NCBI RefSeq assembly: GCF_003669015.1
Contig: NZ_CP033069.1
Location: 4,981,879-5,045,878 of the forward strand
DNA length: 64,000 nucleotides
Reading direction: 5' to 3'
From: Acidovorax sp. 1608163
GTDB taxonomy: Bacteria; Pseudomonadota; Gammaproteobacteria; Burkholderiales; Burkholderiaceae_C
Both the position numbers and the translations under genes were made by a program. This document shows, in pieces, positions 37,654 to 49,311 of the stretch. Under the pieces are notes generated by a model. The model had not been told where the DNA came from. It did not search any database and was given only the letters and a program-made list of their open reading frames with translations. Position 1 is the first letter of the stretch; every line of letters starts with the position of its first letter.

Positions 37654-38724
37654 ATGGACGTCAAAGGTACCAACCCCGCCCTTCCCGTGAACGCCGAAAA
37701 GGCCAAGGCCCTGGCAGCAGCGCTGGCGCAGATCGAAAAGCAGTTTGGCAAAGGCACGATCATGCGCCTGGGTGAAGGCGAAGCGATCGAGGACATCCAG
37801 GTGGTTTCCACCGGTTCGCTGGGCCTGGACATTGCCCTGGGCGTGGGCGGTCTGCCCCGTGGCCGCGTGGTGGAAATCTACGGCCCTGAATCCTCGGGCA
37901 AGACCACGCTCACGCTGCAAGTGATTGCCGAGATGCAAAAACAGGGCGGCACCTGCGCTTTCGTCGATGCAGAACATGCCCTGGACGTGCAGTACGCCCA
38001 AAAGCTGGGCGTGCAACTGTCTGATTTGCTGATCAGCCAGCCCGACACCGGCGAGCAGGCGCTGGAGATTGTGGACAGCCTGGTGCGTTCGGGCGCTGTG
38101 GACCTGATCGTGGTGGACTCGGTCGCAGCCCTCACGCCCAAGGCCGAAATCGAAGGCGAAATGGGCGACGCCCTGCCCGGCCTGCAGGCCCGCCTGATGA
38201 GCCAGGCCCTGCGCAAGCTCACCGCCACCATCAAGAAGACCAACTGCATGGTCATCTTCATCAACCAGATCCGCATGAAGATCGGCGTGATGTTCGGCTC
38301 GCCCGAAACCACCACCGGCGGCAACGCGCTGAAGTTCTACGCCTCGGTGCGCCTGGACATCCGCCGCACCGGCACCATCAAGAAGGGCGACGAAGCCATC
38401 GGCAACGAGACCAAGGTCAAGGTGGTCAAGAACAAGGTGTCGCCACCGTTCAAGACGGCCGAGTTCGACATCCTGTTCGGTGAAGGCATCAGCCGCGAAG
38501 GCGAAATCATCGACATGGGCGTGACGGCCAAGATCGTGGAAAAGAGCGGTGCCTGGTACGCCTACAACGGCGAAAAAATCGGCCAGGGCCGTGACAACGC
38601 GCGTGAGTTTTTGCGCGAGAACCCCGACCTGGCCCGCGAGATTGAGAACAAGGTGCGCGAAGGCCTGGGCATTGCCCTGCTGCCTGGCGCATTGCAAGCT
38701 CCAGCGGCTGCTGCAGACGAGTGA
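37654..38724 (+). CDS. recA: Recombinase RecA
   Basis: A 356-residue RecA, which forms filaments on single-stranded DNA for homologous recombination and stimulates LexA self-cleavage. Walker A is GPESSGKTT, the L1/L2 DNA-binding loops lie near [19 protein letters not shown] and [15 protein letters not shown], and [13 protein letters not shown] is standard. The ATG at 37654 follows CAGGAG. A LexA box lies upstream and recX follows. Confidence 0.98.
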   Translation: MDVKGTNPALPVNAEKAKALAAALAQIEKQFGKGTIMRLGEGEAIEDIQVVSTGSLGLDIALGVGGLPRGRVVEIYGPESSGKTTLTLQVIAEMQKQGGTCAFVDAEHALDVQYAQKLGVQLSDLLISQPDTGEQALEIVDSLVRSGAVDLIVVDSVAALTPKAEIEGEMGDALPGLQARLMSQALRKLTATIKKTNCMVIFINQIRMKIGVMFGSPETTTGGNALKFYASVRLDIRRTGTIKKGDEAIGNETKVKVVKNKVSPPFKTAEFDILFGEGISREGEIIDMGVTAKIVEKSGAWYAYNGEKIGQGRDNAREFLRENPDLAREIENKVREGLGIALLPGALQAPAAAADE

Positions 38725-38752
38725 TCTTTCGTACGGGGTGTCCTGATTTTGA

Positions 38753-38803
38753 GAGAAATTGGCTGCTAGCGCTTATCCAATAAGCGCTAGCAGCTATCAA
38801 AAC
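38753..38803 (+). repeat. Dispersed palindromic repeat, family 1, copy F
   Basis: AAATTGGCTGCTAGCGC, TTATCCAATAAGCGC and TAGCAGCTATCAAAA form one of the cleanest copies. The arms CTGCTAGCGCTTAT and ATAAGCGCTAGCAG are perfectly complementary over 14 bp around the spacer CCA. It lies between recA and recX, where it could reduce recX expression relative to recA. Confidence 0.9.
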
Positions 38804-38822
38804 AGAAGCATTCGAGGCCTGT

Positions 38823-39281
38823 ATGGGATTCACCACGCTATCGCTCAAAGGCCGCGCCTTGCGATTGCTGGGCCAGCGCGAGCACTCGCGGGCCGAGCTG
38901 TTGCGCAAGCTCAGCCCCCATGTGCAAGAGGGCGAAGACCTGAACGCGGTGCTCGATGATCTGCAGTCCAAAGACTTCATCAACGAGGCGCGGGTGGTGG
39001 AGTCGGTGCTGCATCGGCGTGCTGGCCGTCTGGGCGCAGCGCGCATCCGGCAAGAGCTGCAATCCAAAGGACTGGGCACAGAGGCCGTGCAGGACGCTGT
39101 GGCCCAGTTGCAGGGCAGTGAACTGGAGCGCGCCCGCGAGGTGTGGCGCCGCAAGTTTGGCGAGCCCGCGACAGACCCACAAACCCGTGCCAAGCACATG
39201 CGCTTTTTGCTGGCGCGGGGGTTTTCAGGCGATGTGGTGCGGCGCGCAGTGCAGGGCGCCGAGGCGTCGGACGAGGAGTGA
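38823..39281 (+). CDS. recX: RecA regulatory protein RecX
   Basis: A 152-residue RecX, a small helical inhibitor that caps RecA filaments. Motifs are LKGRALRLLGQREHSRAELLRKL, the central LQSKDFINEARVVESVLHRRAGR and KHMRFLLARGFSGDVVRRAV. It lies 98 bases after recA, the usual arrangement, with a palindromic repeat in between. Confidence 0.92.
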   Translation: MGFTTLSLKGRALRLLGQREHSRAELLRKLSPHVQEGEDLNAVLDDLQSKDFINEARVVESVLHRRAGRLGAARIRQELQSKGLGTEAVQDAVAQLQGSELERAREVWRRKFGEPATDPQTRAKHMRFLLARGFSGDVVRRAVQGAEASDEE

Positions 39282-39358
39282 CCGCGCCGTCGAAGGGCCA
39301 ATGGGCATCCCCACTCTCGCTCTTTGAACGGGGCTGATCGCGGGGCTTGCCTGCCCCG

Positions 39359-40291
39359 TTACATACCCAGCATCAGCTTCATGTTTTGCACCGCAGCGCC
39401 GCTGGCGCCCTTGCCCAGGTTGTCCAGGCGCGCAATGACGACGGCTTGGCGGTGTTCCTCGTTGGCAAACACGCGCAGCTCCAGCTTGTTGGTGTCGGCC
39501 AGGGTATCAGCCGCCAGCTTCAAGTCGTCGGTGGGCGGCAGCACGCTGATCCATTGCTCGGGCGTGTTGGTGCGGGCGTAGTGGCTGGCCAGTGCATCGT
39601 GCAGGTCGCTGGCTTTGGGGGCGCCGGGCAACAGGTCCAGATGCAAAGGCAACTGCACCAGCATGCCTTGACGGAAGTTGCCCACGGCCGGGATGAAGAC
39701 TGGGCGGCGTGTGAGCCCGGTGTAGCGCAGGATCTCAGGGATGTGCTTGTGCGTGAGGCCCAGCGCGTAGGCCTCATAGGGTGCTGCCGTGCCTGCTTCG
39801 TAGGCCTCGATCATGGTGCGGCCACCGCCCGAGTAACCCGACACCGAGGGCAGGCTCAAGGCAGCATCGGCAGGAATCAAGCCCGCGTCCACCAGCGGGC
39901 GCAGCAGCGCAATGGCGCCGGTGGCGTAGCAGCCGGGGTTAGAGACGCGGGTGGCTTGGCGCACGGCCTGGGTTTGCGAGGCGTCCAGCTCTGGAAAGCC
40001 ATACACCCAACCTGCGGCCGTGCGGTGGGCGGTGCTGGCGTCAATGATCTTGATCTTGCGGCCACCCGCAGCCTCGATAGCGTCCACCATGGCAGCGGTT
40101 TCGCGGGCGGCGTCGTCGTGCAGGCAGAGCACCACCAGGTCCACGGTCTCGATCAAAGCGCGCTTGGCGCCTGGGTCTTTGCGCAGTTCGGGGGCAATGC
40201 TCACCAGCTCGATTTGCGGCATGGCTTGCAGGCGTTCGCGGATCTGCAGGCCTGTGGTGCCAGCTTCGCCATCAATAAAGACTTTGGACAT
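39359..40291 (-). CDS. argC: N-acetyl-gamma-glutamyl-phosphate reductase, type 2
   Basis: A 310-residue enzyme of the short ArgC class. It reduces N-acetylglutamyl phosphate to the semialdehyde with NADPH, the third step of arginine synthesis. The nucleotide-binding start is [19 protein letters not shown] and the active-site Cys is in [12 protein letters not shown]. The C-terminus contains [18 protein letters not shown] 40291 follows GGAG and begins the conserved N-terminus; an upstream open frame to 40396 is not supported. It is convergent with recX. Confidence 0.94.
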   Translation of the reverse strand: MSKVFIDGEAGTTGLQIRERLQAMPQIELVSIAPELRKDPGAKRALIETVDLVVLCLHDDAARETAAMVDAIEAAGGRKIKIIDASTAHRTAAGWVYGFPELDASQTQAVRQATRVSNPGCYATGAIALLRPLVDAGLIPADAALSLPSVSGYSGGGRTMIEAYEAGTAAPYEAYALGLTHKHIPEILRYTGLTRRPVFIPAVGNFRQGMLVQLPLHLDLLPGAPKASDLHDALASHYARTNTPEQWISVLPPTDDLKLAADTLADTNKLELRVFANEEHRQAVVIARLDNLGKGASGAAVQNMKLMLGM

Positions 40292-40468
40292 GGAACAGCT
40301 CCGGGGAGGGTAAAGGGGCACCTGGAAGGCCTGCGGCGTACGTAAGTTTGCTACAAGGATGGTGCGTTGCAGCATGATACAGTCGCGGGTTGCCATGTCC
40401 CAAGCCCGCGGCCAGACAATCTGTTCATGGCAAACGGGTAATTACCACCCTTCCCTGAGAGAGACCTC

Positions 40469-41629
<1,161 letters not shown>

Positions 41630-41644
41630 GCCCGGAGAACACAC

Positions 41645-42541
41645 ATGTCGATCTACATCAACAAAGACACCAAGGTCATCACCCAGGGCATCACGGGCAA
41701 GACGGGCCAGTTCCACACTGAAAAGTGCCAGGAATACGCGAACGGCAAGAACGCCTTCGTCGCCGGCGTGAACCCCAAGAAGGCTGGCGAGTCCATCTTC
41801 AATATCCCAATTTACGCATCCGTCAAGGAAGCTGCTCACCAGACCGGCGCCACCGTGTCGGTGATCTACGTGCCTCCAGCAGGCGCTGCCGCCGCGATCT
41901 GGGAAGCTGTGGAAGCCGACCTGGACTTGGCCATCTGCATCACCGAAGGCATCCCAGTGCGCGACATGCTGGAAGTGCGCAACAAGATGAAGGCCAAGGA
42001 AGCTGCTGGCGGCAAGAAGACCCTGCTGCTGGGCCCCAACTGCCCCGGCCTGATCACGCCTGACGAAATCAAGATCGGCATCATGCCCGGTCACATCCAC
42101 CGCAAGGGCCGTATCGGCGTGGTGTCCCGTTCGGGCACGCTGACGTACGAAGCCGTGGCCATGCTGACGGAAGTCGGCCTGGGCCAGTCCAGCGCTGTTG
42201 GCATTGGTGGCGACCCTATCAACGGCCTCAAGCACATCGACGTGATGAAGGCTTTCAACGACGATCCAGACACCGACGCCGTCATCATGATTGGTGAAAT
42301 CGGTGGTCCGGACGAAGCCGAAGCCGCCCAATGGTGCAAGGCCAACATGAAGAAGCCGATCGTCGGCTTCATCGCTGGCGTCACAGCCCCTCCCGGCAAG
42401 CGCATGGGCCACGCCGGCGCGCTGATCTCTGGCGGCGCCGATACGGCCGATGCCAAGCTGGCCATCATGGAAGAGTCGGGCTTCATCATCACCCGCAATC
42501 CTTCGGAACTGGGCAAGCTGCTCAAGGCCCAACTGAAGTAA
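41645..42541 (+). CDS. sucD: Succinyl-CoA synthetase alpha subunit
   Basis: A 298-residue SucD, carrying the CoA-binding Rossmann domain ([14 protein letters not shown]) and the phosphohistidine loop [32 protein letters not shown] is conserved. A strong terminator follows, so sucCD forms a two-gene operon. Confidence 0.97.
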   Translation: MSIYINKDTKVITQGITGKTGQFHTEKCQEYANGKNAFVAGVNPKKAGESIFNIPIYASVKEAAHQTGATVSVIYVPPAGAAAAIWEAVEADLDLAICITEGIPVRDMLEVRNKMKAKEAAGGKKTLLLGPNCPGLITPDEIKIGIMPGHIHRKGRIGVVSRSGTLTYEAVAMLTEVGLGQSSAVGIGGDPINGLKHIDVMKAFNDDPDTDAVIMIGEIGGPDEAEAAQWCKANMKKPIVGFIAGVTAPPGKRMGHAGALISGGADTADAKLAIMEESGFIITRNPSELGKLLKAQLK

Positions 42542-42591
42542 TCAGAGCCCAGCGAGGTCTGCCTCTGGCGGCCTTGCGCAGGTGCTGAAAG

Positions 42592-42631
42592 CACCCGCTA
42601 CCGATTTGGTGGCGGGTGTTTTTTTTTGTTT
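42592..42631 (+). terminator. Rho-independent terminator after sucD
   Basis: CACCCGCTACC pairs with GGTGGCGGGTG (one mismatch) around a short loop, followed by a run of nine T residues and GTTTT. Confidence 0.9.
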
Positions 42632-42845
42632 TGGTGATTTCTGCGCGGTTTGTCTGTGGAACGCAGAGATGGGGTGGTGTTGACAATTTTGTCGCTGACC
42701 GTGGTGTGTCCGACAAAGAGCGGCAACGCCGCCTTATTCGGCCGCCGAATACGTGCGATAAGCCCGTTTCGGCAGGGTTTGGAAGCCCGGTTTGGGCGGG
42801 CGTGAAATTTGCTTTTTTACAAACATTCACAGATTTACACATTGA
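42632..42845 (+). promoter_or_regulatory. Upstream region of the CHASE2 signalling operon
   Basis: About 210 bases without a gene, forming the only upstream control region of the five-gene operon. A TTGACA hexamer at 42680-42685 sits in the palindrome GACAATTTTGTC, and TTGTCG/CGACAA form a wider inverted repeat, but no good -10 element follows at standard spacing. AT-rich sequence precedes the kinase start. Confidence 0.35.
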
Positions 42846-45395
42846 TTGCAAGTGGCCAGACACACATCGGAGCGCAAGCCAAAAACAGGGCGATTGGACG
42901 GGTGGATCTGTGCGGCGATCGCTCTCGTACTGGTGGGCGCTTTGTGGCTGGTGGGCGCACTGTCGGCGTTGCAGCGGATGGTGTACGACTCTGCCTTGGC
43001 CCAGACCACGGTAGTGGCTCCTGCCGATGTGCTTCTGGTTGATATTGATGCGCGCAGCCTGGCCGCTGTGCGAGGCGGCTGGTCTGATGAGACGCATGCG
43101 GCCTTGATTGACCGATTGGCCCTGGGCGGCGCTAAAACCATCGTCTACACCGCCCCGTTGGCTCAAACTGCTGCGCCGGGTGCCCAAGAAGCCTTGGCAC
43201 GCAGTGTGGCGCTGGCTGGCAATGTGCTGTGGCCCGCTGGCTTTGCTTCCACCGGTGCTCCCGCGCCATTGCCACCGTCCTTTTACCGCAGTGTCGTGCC
43301 GGAGCTTACCGGTCTGGGCCCAGACGCTGTGCCCGTGCAGCTGGCGGGTTTGGCAGCAGGTGCGGCAGGGGTCGGTCATCTGCAATGGGCTGCTGACAGC
43401 GACGGGGTGCTTCGCCGTGTTCCGCTGCTGCTCAGCCATGACAAGGCTGGGGTTCCTTCACTGGCCATGCTGGCGGTGCTGCGTGCGCTGTACCTGAGCC
43501 CTGCCGATGTGCGTTGGAATGCCCAGGCCCATAGTTTGCTGTGGGGGGGCTTGTCGGTGGGGGTGGATGCTTCGGCAGCCTTGCGCCCGGTGTTTGGTGC
43601 TTCGGTGCCGCGTTGGGTAGCAGCAGATGTGTTGTCGCAGAAGGTGCCCGTTTCAGCGCTGCGTGACAAGACGGTGGTGGTGGGCGTGACGGCTGGGCCG
43701 CAGGCTGCTTCCTGGCCTGTGCCTGGAGGGGCCACGCTGCATGTCTCGGATGTGGTGGCGCAATCTTTTGTTGGGCTGCGCTTGGCGCGCGCAGTGACCA
43801 AGCCGGGTTGGGGACACCCAGTGGGCTGGGCTGCAGCGCTGGTCATGGCTTTGCTGGTAGTGGTCATGCCTCGGGCAGGCAAGGCTGTGGCTTGGGGGGC
43901 TGGTGCCGCCGTGCTGCTATTGGCGGCGCAGTGGCTGCTGCTACAGCAGACTTTGCATGTGGTGCCGCTGCTCCCTGCCGCTGGGGTGGCGTTGTTAGGA
44001 GGGCTTCTGTGCGCGATGTTGGCAAGGGTGCCTCAGCGTGCTTCTGCCGCTTCTCCGCAAGAGTCTGCGGATGCCGAGCGCATGATGGGGCTGGCGCTGC
44101 ATGGGCGTGGGGATTTGTTGGAAGCGTTTGCGCGGTTTCGTCCGCTGCCCACCAGCGATGCTTTGAAAGACAACCTGTACCACCTGGGCAAGGACTTTGA
44201 GCGCAAGAAGGACTATGCGCATGCCAAAAAAGTCTTCAAGCACCTGCTGCGCCGGGACATGGAATACAAGGATGCCCGTGCATGCTACCGCCGGGCCAAA
44301 GCGCACCTGCTGGCGCAGGCGGGCATGGCTGCGGACTCGGTGGCCAGTGGCATTTCGGTGACGGGCGCTTCGTCATTGCCAGCGTCAGTGCAAGAGACCT
44401 TTCCGCGCCATAAAGTGCCGGAGCCGCTCGCGCACTACGATCTCAAACATGAGCTGGGCCAGGGCGCCATGGGGGTGGTCTACCAAGGCCGTGATCTGCG
44501 CTCCGGGCAGATTGTGGCCATCAAGACGCTGGCATTGCAGCAAGAGTTTGATGGGGCGGCACTGGTGGACGCGCGCGAGCGTTTTTTCAAAGAGGCTGAG
44601 GCCGCCAGTCGGCTGCAGCATCCCCATATCGTCGCCATCTATGGCAGTGGCGAAGAGCAAGGTTTGGCCTACATCGCCATGGAGTTTGTTGCGGGGACCG
44701 ATCTGAGTGCATTCACGCAACCGGCCTACCTGTTGCCCGTGGCCCAGGTTTTGTCTATCGCACACCGCGTGGCGCAATCGCTGGACTACGCGCATGCGCA
44801 CAACGTGGTGCACCGCGATGTCAAACCTGCCAACATCATGTGGGACGCCGCGACGGATACGGTCAAGGTGATGGATTTTGGGGTGGCACGCATTACCGAT
44901 GCAAGCAAGACCCGCACGGGCATTGTGCTCGGCACGCCCAGTTTCATGTCGCCTGAGCAATTGTCCGGCGCCAAGGTCGATGGGCGTGCAGACCTGTATG
45001 CCCTGGGTGTCACGTTGTTCCAGCTGTTGACGGGCTCTTTGCCCCTGCGTGCCGACTCCATGCCGGAGCTGATGCGCAAGATCGTCCATGTGGACCCGCC
45101 AGATATCCGAACCTTTCGTACCGATTTGCCAGAGGCCGTGGCGCGGCTGGTAGCCAAGGCCCTGCGCAAGCTGCCCGCTGAGCGGTATCAGACGGGGCAG
45201 CAACTGGCGCAAGACCTGGCTTATGTGATGGGCATTGTTGCGTCAGAGGTTCCTGGATCTCCGGCGTCAGCAGTGGTCTATGATTCGGGCCGCACCCCGA
45301 CAGGGCAACACATGGTGGATCTGGAGAAAACAGTACTGGAGTACCCGACAGAGCGGGCGCCGGAACAAAGGTCTGTGGTGGCCTCTGTGGGATGA
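42846..45395 (+). CDS. Membrane Ser/Thr protein kinase with CHASE2 sensor domain
   Basis: An 849-residue kinase. After a first helix (about residues 21-44) comes an extracytoplasmic CHASE2 domain (about 45-315; VLLVDIDARSLAAVRGGWSD), then two to three helices (about 320-395), a TPR-like segment (about 410-490) and a Hanks-type kinase domain (about 525-795). The kinase has the G-loop LGQGAMGVVYQG, VAIK, HRDVKPANIM, DFG and GTPSFMSPEQ, so it is active by motif. The TTG at 42846 is the first start of the frame and is uncertain; GTG 42852 is close by. It overlaps the PP2C gene by 4 bases, making a reversible phosphorylation pair. Confidence 0.9.
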   Translation: MQVARHTSERKPKTGRLDGWICAAIALVLVGALWLVGALSALQRMVYDSALAQTTVVAPADVLLVDIDARSLAAVRGGWSDETHAALIDRLALGGAKTIVYTAPLAQTAAPGAQEALARSVALAGNVLWPAGFASTGAPAPLPPSFYRSVVPELTGLGPDAVPVQLAGLAAGAAGVGHLQWAADSDGVLRRVPLLLSHDKAGVPSLAMLAVLRALYLSPADVRWNAQAHSLLWGGLSVGVDASAALRPVFGASVPRWVAADVLSQKVPVSALRDKTVVVGVTAGPQAASWPVPGGATLHVSDVVAQSFVGLRLARAVTKPGWGHPVGWAAALVMALLVVVMPRAGKAVAWGAGAAVLLLAAQWLLLQQTLHVVPLLPAAGVALLGGLLCAMLARVPQRASAASPQESADAERMMGLALHGRGDLLEAFARFRPLPTSDALKDNLYHLGKDFERKKDYAHAKKVFKHLLRRDMEYKDARACYRRAKAHLLAQAGMAADSVASGISVTGASSLPASVQETFPRHKVPEPLAHYDLKHELGQGAMGVVYQGRDLRSGQIVAIKTLALQQEFDGAALVDARERFFKEAEAASRLQHPHIVAIYGSGEEQGLAYIAMEFVAGTDLSAFTQPAYLLPVAQVLSIAHRVAQSLDYAHAHNVVHRDVKPANIMWDAATDTVKVMDFGVARITDASKTRTGIVLGTPSFMSPEQLSGAKVDGRADLYALGVTLFQLLTGSLPLRADSMPELMRKIVHVDPPDIRTFRTDLPEAVARLVAKALRKLPAERYQTGQQLAQDLAYVMGIVASEVPGSPASAVVYDSGRTPTGQHMVDLEKTVLEYPTERAPEQRSVVASVG

Positions 45396-46201
45396 CGTGC
45401 AGCCCAAAATCCATGACCTACGAATTTTTCGCCCAAACCGACCGTGGGCGCGTGCGCGCCAACAATGAAGACGCAGTGACCGTTGACCGGGATACCCAGG
45501 TGGCCATCCTTGCGGACGGCATGGGCGGATACAACGCTGGCGAAGTGGCCAGCGGTATGGCCATCACTTTCATCCGCACCGAAATGAACCGCTGGCTGGC
45601 GCAGGCAGGGCCAGAGCCGTCTTCCACGGATTTGCGCCGGGCGTTGGAGTTGTGTGTGGAAAACGCCAACCACGCCATTTTGGGCGCGTCGCTGTCCAAT
45701 CCTCAGTATGCAGGCATGGGCACCACGCTGGTCGTGGGTGTGTTCCAGGGCGATCGCTTGATTTTGGGTCACATCGGGGACTCCCGTTGCTACCGCCTGC
45801 GCGCCGGAGTGTTGCAGCAAATCACGCGTGACCATTCGTGGTTGCAGGAACAGGTGGATGCAGGCATATTGACGCGGGAACAAGCAGCCGCCTCTTCCAG
45901 CCGCAATCTGGTCACCCGTGCGCTGGGGGTTGAGCCCAATGTGCAGATGGAAGTGAACGAGTTTCAGGTGGCACCCAGCGATCTTTTCGTGATGTGCTCA
46001 GATGGCTTGACGGACATGGTCAACGATGACGATCTTGCGCAGCTGATGCGCACCCCGGCACCTCTGGAAGAAAAAGCGGCGTTGCTAATTGATACAGCCA
46101 ATGCACACGGTGGGCGTGATAACGTTAGCGTATTGCTTGTGCAGGCTGCGGCGGGAGGGAAAAAACGCAGCCTCATGTCCCGTCTCTTGGGTGCCGCATG
46201 A
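45392..46201 (+). CDS. PP2C-family Ser/Thr protein phosphatase
   Basis: A 269-residue Stp1/PrpC-type phosphatase that should reverse the kinase encoded upstream. Metal-binding Asp residues lie in TDRGRVRANNEDA, LADGMGGYNAGE, CSDGLTDMV and GGRDNVSVLL. The ATG at 45392 overlaps the kinase stop as ATGA; a second ATG at 45413 starts the conserved part and is an alternative. The coupling is typical for kinase/phosphatase pairs. Confidence 0.93.
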   Translation: MTCSPKSMTYEFFAQTDRGRVRANNEDAVTVDRDTQVAILADGMGGYNAGEVASGMAITFIRTEMNRWLAQAGPEPSSTDLRRALELCVENANHAILGASLSNPQYAGMGTTLVVGVFQGDRLILGHIGDSRCYRLRAGVLQQITRDHSWLQEQVDAGILTREQAAASSSRNLVTRALGVEPNVQMEVNEFQVAPSDLFVMCSDGLTDMVNDDDLAQLMRTPAPLEEKAALLIDTANAHGGRDNVSVLLVQAAAGGKKRSLMSRLLGAA

Positions 46202-46244
46202 CGGGTTGCAACAAAACAAATCATCAAATCAGGAGTAGATCATC

Positions 46245-46898
46245 ATGCCCAGAATGATCGTTTCAATCGACGGCGTTGTTATCAAAGAAGTGCAGCTCAC
46301 CAAAGAGCGCACTACGCTTGGTCGCCGTCCCTATAACGACATCGTTATCGACAATCTGGCGGTGAGCGGAGAGCATGCAGCGATCCACTTGGCACCCAAT
46401 GGGGTCGAGATCGAAGACCTGGGAAGCACCAACGGTACGTACGTAAACGCAAAGGCTGTGAAGCGCCAGGAGTTGCGCAATGGCGACACCGTGGAAGTGG
46501 GCAAGTACAAAATTCGATTCCTCCAGGATGCCGAGGCAGAGAACTTCGAAAAGACCATGGTTTTCAAGCCTGGGATGCTGCCTGCCCTGAACGCGGCAGC
46601 GCGACCTGGAGGGGTGGCCGCTCCGCAACCCGTGCCTTTGCATGCAGTCATCCGGGTATTGTCCGGAGCGGCTGCTGGACGCGAGGTGTCCCTGCAAAAG
46701 GTGGTGACCACCATTGGTAAGCCAGGGGTTGCCGTGGCATCCATCACCAAGCGCATCCAGGGTTTTGTGCTGGCCCATGTGGAAGGCCCCGACATGCCCA
46801 CGCTCAACGGCGTAGCGATCGGTGCAAGCCCCGTTCCTCTCAAGAGCGGCGACAAGCTGGAATTGGCCGGCACAGAGATGCAGTTCGAACAATCCTGA
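46245..46898 (+). CDS. FHA-domain protein
   Basis: A 217-residue cytoplasmic protein. Residues 20-95 are a forkhead-associated domain, with LGRRPYNDIVIDNLAVSGEH and DLGSTNGTYVN containing the Arg, Ser-x-x-His and Asn used for phosphothreonine binding. The C-terminal half (about 120-217) looks like a second, degenerate FHA-like fold (VTTIGKPGVAV). It probably reads phosphorylation by the upstream kinase. AGGAG precedes the start. Confidence 0.9.
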   Translation: MPRMIVSIDGVVIKEVQLTKERTTLGRRPYNDIVIDNLAVSGEHAAIHLAPNGVEIEDLGSTNGTYVNAKAVKRQELRNGDTVEVGKYKIRFLQDAEAENFEKTMVFKPGMLPALNAAARPGGVAAPQPVPLHAVIRVLSGAAAGREVSLQKVVTTIGKPGVAVASITKRIQGFVLAHVEGPDMPTLNGVAIGASPVPLKSGDKLELAGTEMQFEQS

Positions 46899-46964
46899 TG
46901 GTTGTTCTGGGGGCCTTGCTGGAATTGCAATGGCCCCGCTCATCCACTGAACAGGTCTAGGTCC

Positions 46965-49217
46965 ATGCGGAGCCTTCTGCTGTTTCGTCGCTGGCGCCGC
47001 ATCTTGCTCACGCTGGTTCCGCTGGTGTTTGCACTTTTGCACGTGTCCGGCAAGTTGCCCCTGCCGTTGCTCGACCGGCTTGACCAGATTTTTTACGATG
47101 CCCGCCTGCGCCTGAGCATGCCCAGGACGTTGGACGAGCGCATCGTCATTGTGGATATTGACGAGAAAAGTATCGAGCGCATTGGCCGTTGGCCCTGGGG
47201 ACGGGACAAGCTCGCCATCCTGACGCAAGAGTTGTTTGCGCGCCAGCGTGTGGCCGTGCTCGGTTTTGATGTCATTTTTGCTGAGCGCGACAACAGCTCG
47301 GGACTTGCCGCGCTGCAAGCCCTGGAGCGTGGCGCGCTGGCAAAAGCCCCGGGCTTTGCCGAGCAGGTGGCCAGGTTAACGCCTTCGCTTGATCACGATG
47401 CTCTGTTCGCGCGCAGCCTGCAGGGGCAGGCGGCGGTCCTGGGTTACTACTTCACCAGCGATCGAAAGGGGCACACGCAGGGTGCGCTGCCTTCCCCGGT
47501 CGTTACTCCTGCCCAATTGCGCGGACGGCCTTTGGCCGCCACGACTTGGAATGGATTTGGTGCCAACCTGGATGCGTTGGGCCAGGCAGCCCCGGTGGCG
47601 GGTTTTTTCAATACTATCAGTGACTCGGATGGTGTGATCCGCAGTCTGCCGTTGCTTGCCGAGTACCAGGGGCAGTATTACGAATCTCTGGCCCTGGGGA
47701 TGTTCCGCTCCATGATGGGCATGCCAAGCGTAGAGCCCGGCTTTCCAGCCACGCCATCGCTGGGCACCCATGAGACACTGGAAAGCGTGGTGCTGGTGGA
47801 GGGCACACGCCGCATGCCCCTGCCAGTGGACGACCGCCTCTCGATGTTGATCCCCTTTCGCGGCCCCGGTGGGCCAGATGGCGGTTCATACCAATACATT
47901 GCGGCCAGCGATGTGATCGAAGGCCGTCTTGCAGAAGGCGCTCTGGCCGACAAAATGGTGCTGGTCGGAACCTCGGCCCCAGGGTTGCAGGATGTTCGCG
48001 TCACGCCAGTCGGCCTGGTTTACCCCGGCGTAGAGGCCCATGCCAACATGTTGTCCGCATTGATGGATGGCAATGCCATAGCGATACCAGACTACGCCCG
48101 TGGCTTTGATGTACTCCAGCTGGTGTGCGCTGGGCTGGTGCTGGCCTTGGGGCTGTCGCTGCTGCCTGCGGGCGCGGGCTTGGTGCTCAGCCTGGCTATG
48201 ATCGCTGCATTGCTGGGGCTGAACCTGTGGCTGTACCGAGTCCATGGCTTGGTCATGCCGTTGGCGGCCGTAGTTGCCATGGCCCTCTGTGCATCGGTGC
48301 TGAATATGGCCCACGGTTACTTTTTTGAAAGCCGTTCCAAGCGAGCCTTGGCTTCCAGGTTTCGCTCCTATGTGCCACCCGAGCTGGTCGATGAGATGCT
48401 CAAACACCCTGAGCACTACAGCATGCAGGCCGATAACCGTGAACTCACGGTCATGTTCTGTGACATGCGCGGCTTTACGGCCCTGTCTGAATGCATGCCG
48501 CCTTTGCAACTGCAGGCTCTCCTCAATGGTGTGTTCACGCGCCTCACTCAGGTCATCCAAAGCCAGCGCGGCACTATCGATAAGTACATGGGCGATTGCG
48601 TCATGGCCTTTTGGGGAGCCCCTGTGCCCTCGCAAGACCATGCTACCTGCGCAGTGCAGGCAGCAATGGGCATGGCGCAGGCCGTGCAGCAGCTCAACCA
48701 AGAGCACCGCACCCAAGGTCTGCCCGAGGTCGGGGTCGGCATTGGTTTGAACACCGGCACCATGTGTGTGGGCGATATGGGGTCCGACATTCGGCTCAGC
48801 TACACCGTCATTGGCGATGCAGTGAACCTGGGTTCTCGCCTGGAAGGGCTCTCTAAAACCTATGGAGTTGCGGTCATCGCCAGCGAATTTACCCAGGCCC
48901 AAGCCCCGGAATTTCTTTGGCAAGAACTTGACCGGGTACGGGTGAAAGGCAAAGCCCAGGCCGTCGCGATCTATACGCCAGTGGCCGTGCATGCGCTGGC
49001 CACCCACGAGCAAATCAGACTGGTAGAGATTTGGCGGCAATTTCTCACAGACTATCGTGCCCAAGACTGGGCAAAATGCATTGCTGCGCTGCATTTGCTA
49101 CTGCAGGGTGATCCTCAATCTACGCTGTATGCGCTGTATGCAGAGCGCTTGCAAATGCTGGCAACGCAGCCTCACCTGCCGAACTGGGATGGCGCCACCA
49201 ACTTTGATACCAAATGA
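46965..49217 (+). CDS. CHASE2-domain adenylate/guanylate cyclase
   Basis: A 750-residue class III cyclase. A signal-anchor helix is followed by a CHASE2 domain (about residues 40-350; RIVIVDIDEKSIERIGRWPW), three helices (about 360-445) and the cyclase domain (about 475-650). The metal Asp residues are in MFCDMRGF and MGDCVMAFWG, and the adenine-selecting Lys is in IDKYMGD. Asn and Arg are in VNLGSRLEG. All catalytic residues are present, so cAMP synthesis is likely. The C-terminal 100 residues are a helical extension. Sharing CHASE2 with the kinase suggests that both sense the same periplasmic cue. Confidence 0.93.
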   Translation: MRSLLLFRRWRRILLTLVPLVFALLHVSGKLPLPLLDRLDQIFYDARLRLSMPRTLDERIVIVDIDEKSIERIGRWPWGRDKLAILTQELFARQRVAVLGFDVIFAERDNSSGLAALQALERGALAKAPGFAEQVARLTPSLDHDALFARSLQGQAAVLGYYFTSDRKGHTQGALPSPVVTPAQLRGRPLAATTWNGFGANLDALGQAAPVAGFFNTISDSDGVIRSLPLLAEYQGQYYESLALGMFRSMMGMPSVEPGFPATPSLGTHETLESVVLVEGTRRMPLPVDDRLSMLIPFRGPGGPDGGSYQYIAASDVIEGRLAEGALADKMVLVGTSAPGLQDVRVTPVGLVYPGVEAHANMLSALMDGNAIAIPDYARGFDVLQLVCAGLVLALGLSLLPAGAGLVLSLAMIAALLGLNLWLYRVHGLVMPLAAVVAMALCASVLNMAHGYFFESRSKRALASRFRSYVPPELVDEMLKHPEHYSMQADNRELTVMFCDMRGFTALSECMPPLQLQALLNGVFTRLTQVIQSQRGTIDKYMGDCVMAFWGAPVPSQDHATCAVQAAMGMAQAVQQLNQEHRTQGLPEVGVGIGLNTGTMCVGDMGSDIRLSYTVIGDAVNLGSRLEGLSKTYGVAVIASEFTQAQAPEFLWQELDRVRVKGKAQAVAIYTPVAVHALATHEQIRLVEIWRQFLTDYRAQDWAKCIAALHLLLQGDPQSTLYALYAERLQMLATQPHLPNWDGATNFDTK

Positions 49218-49311
49218 TCTGCCGTTCTCGCCCCCATTTTTTGCGACAAGACTACATGCTGGACGGCTGTGCTGATGCTCCTGTTTGCCGCTTTGTTACA
49301 GGCATGTTCCA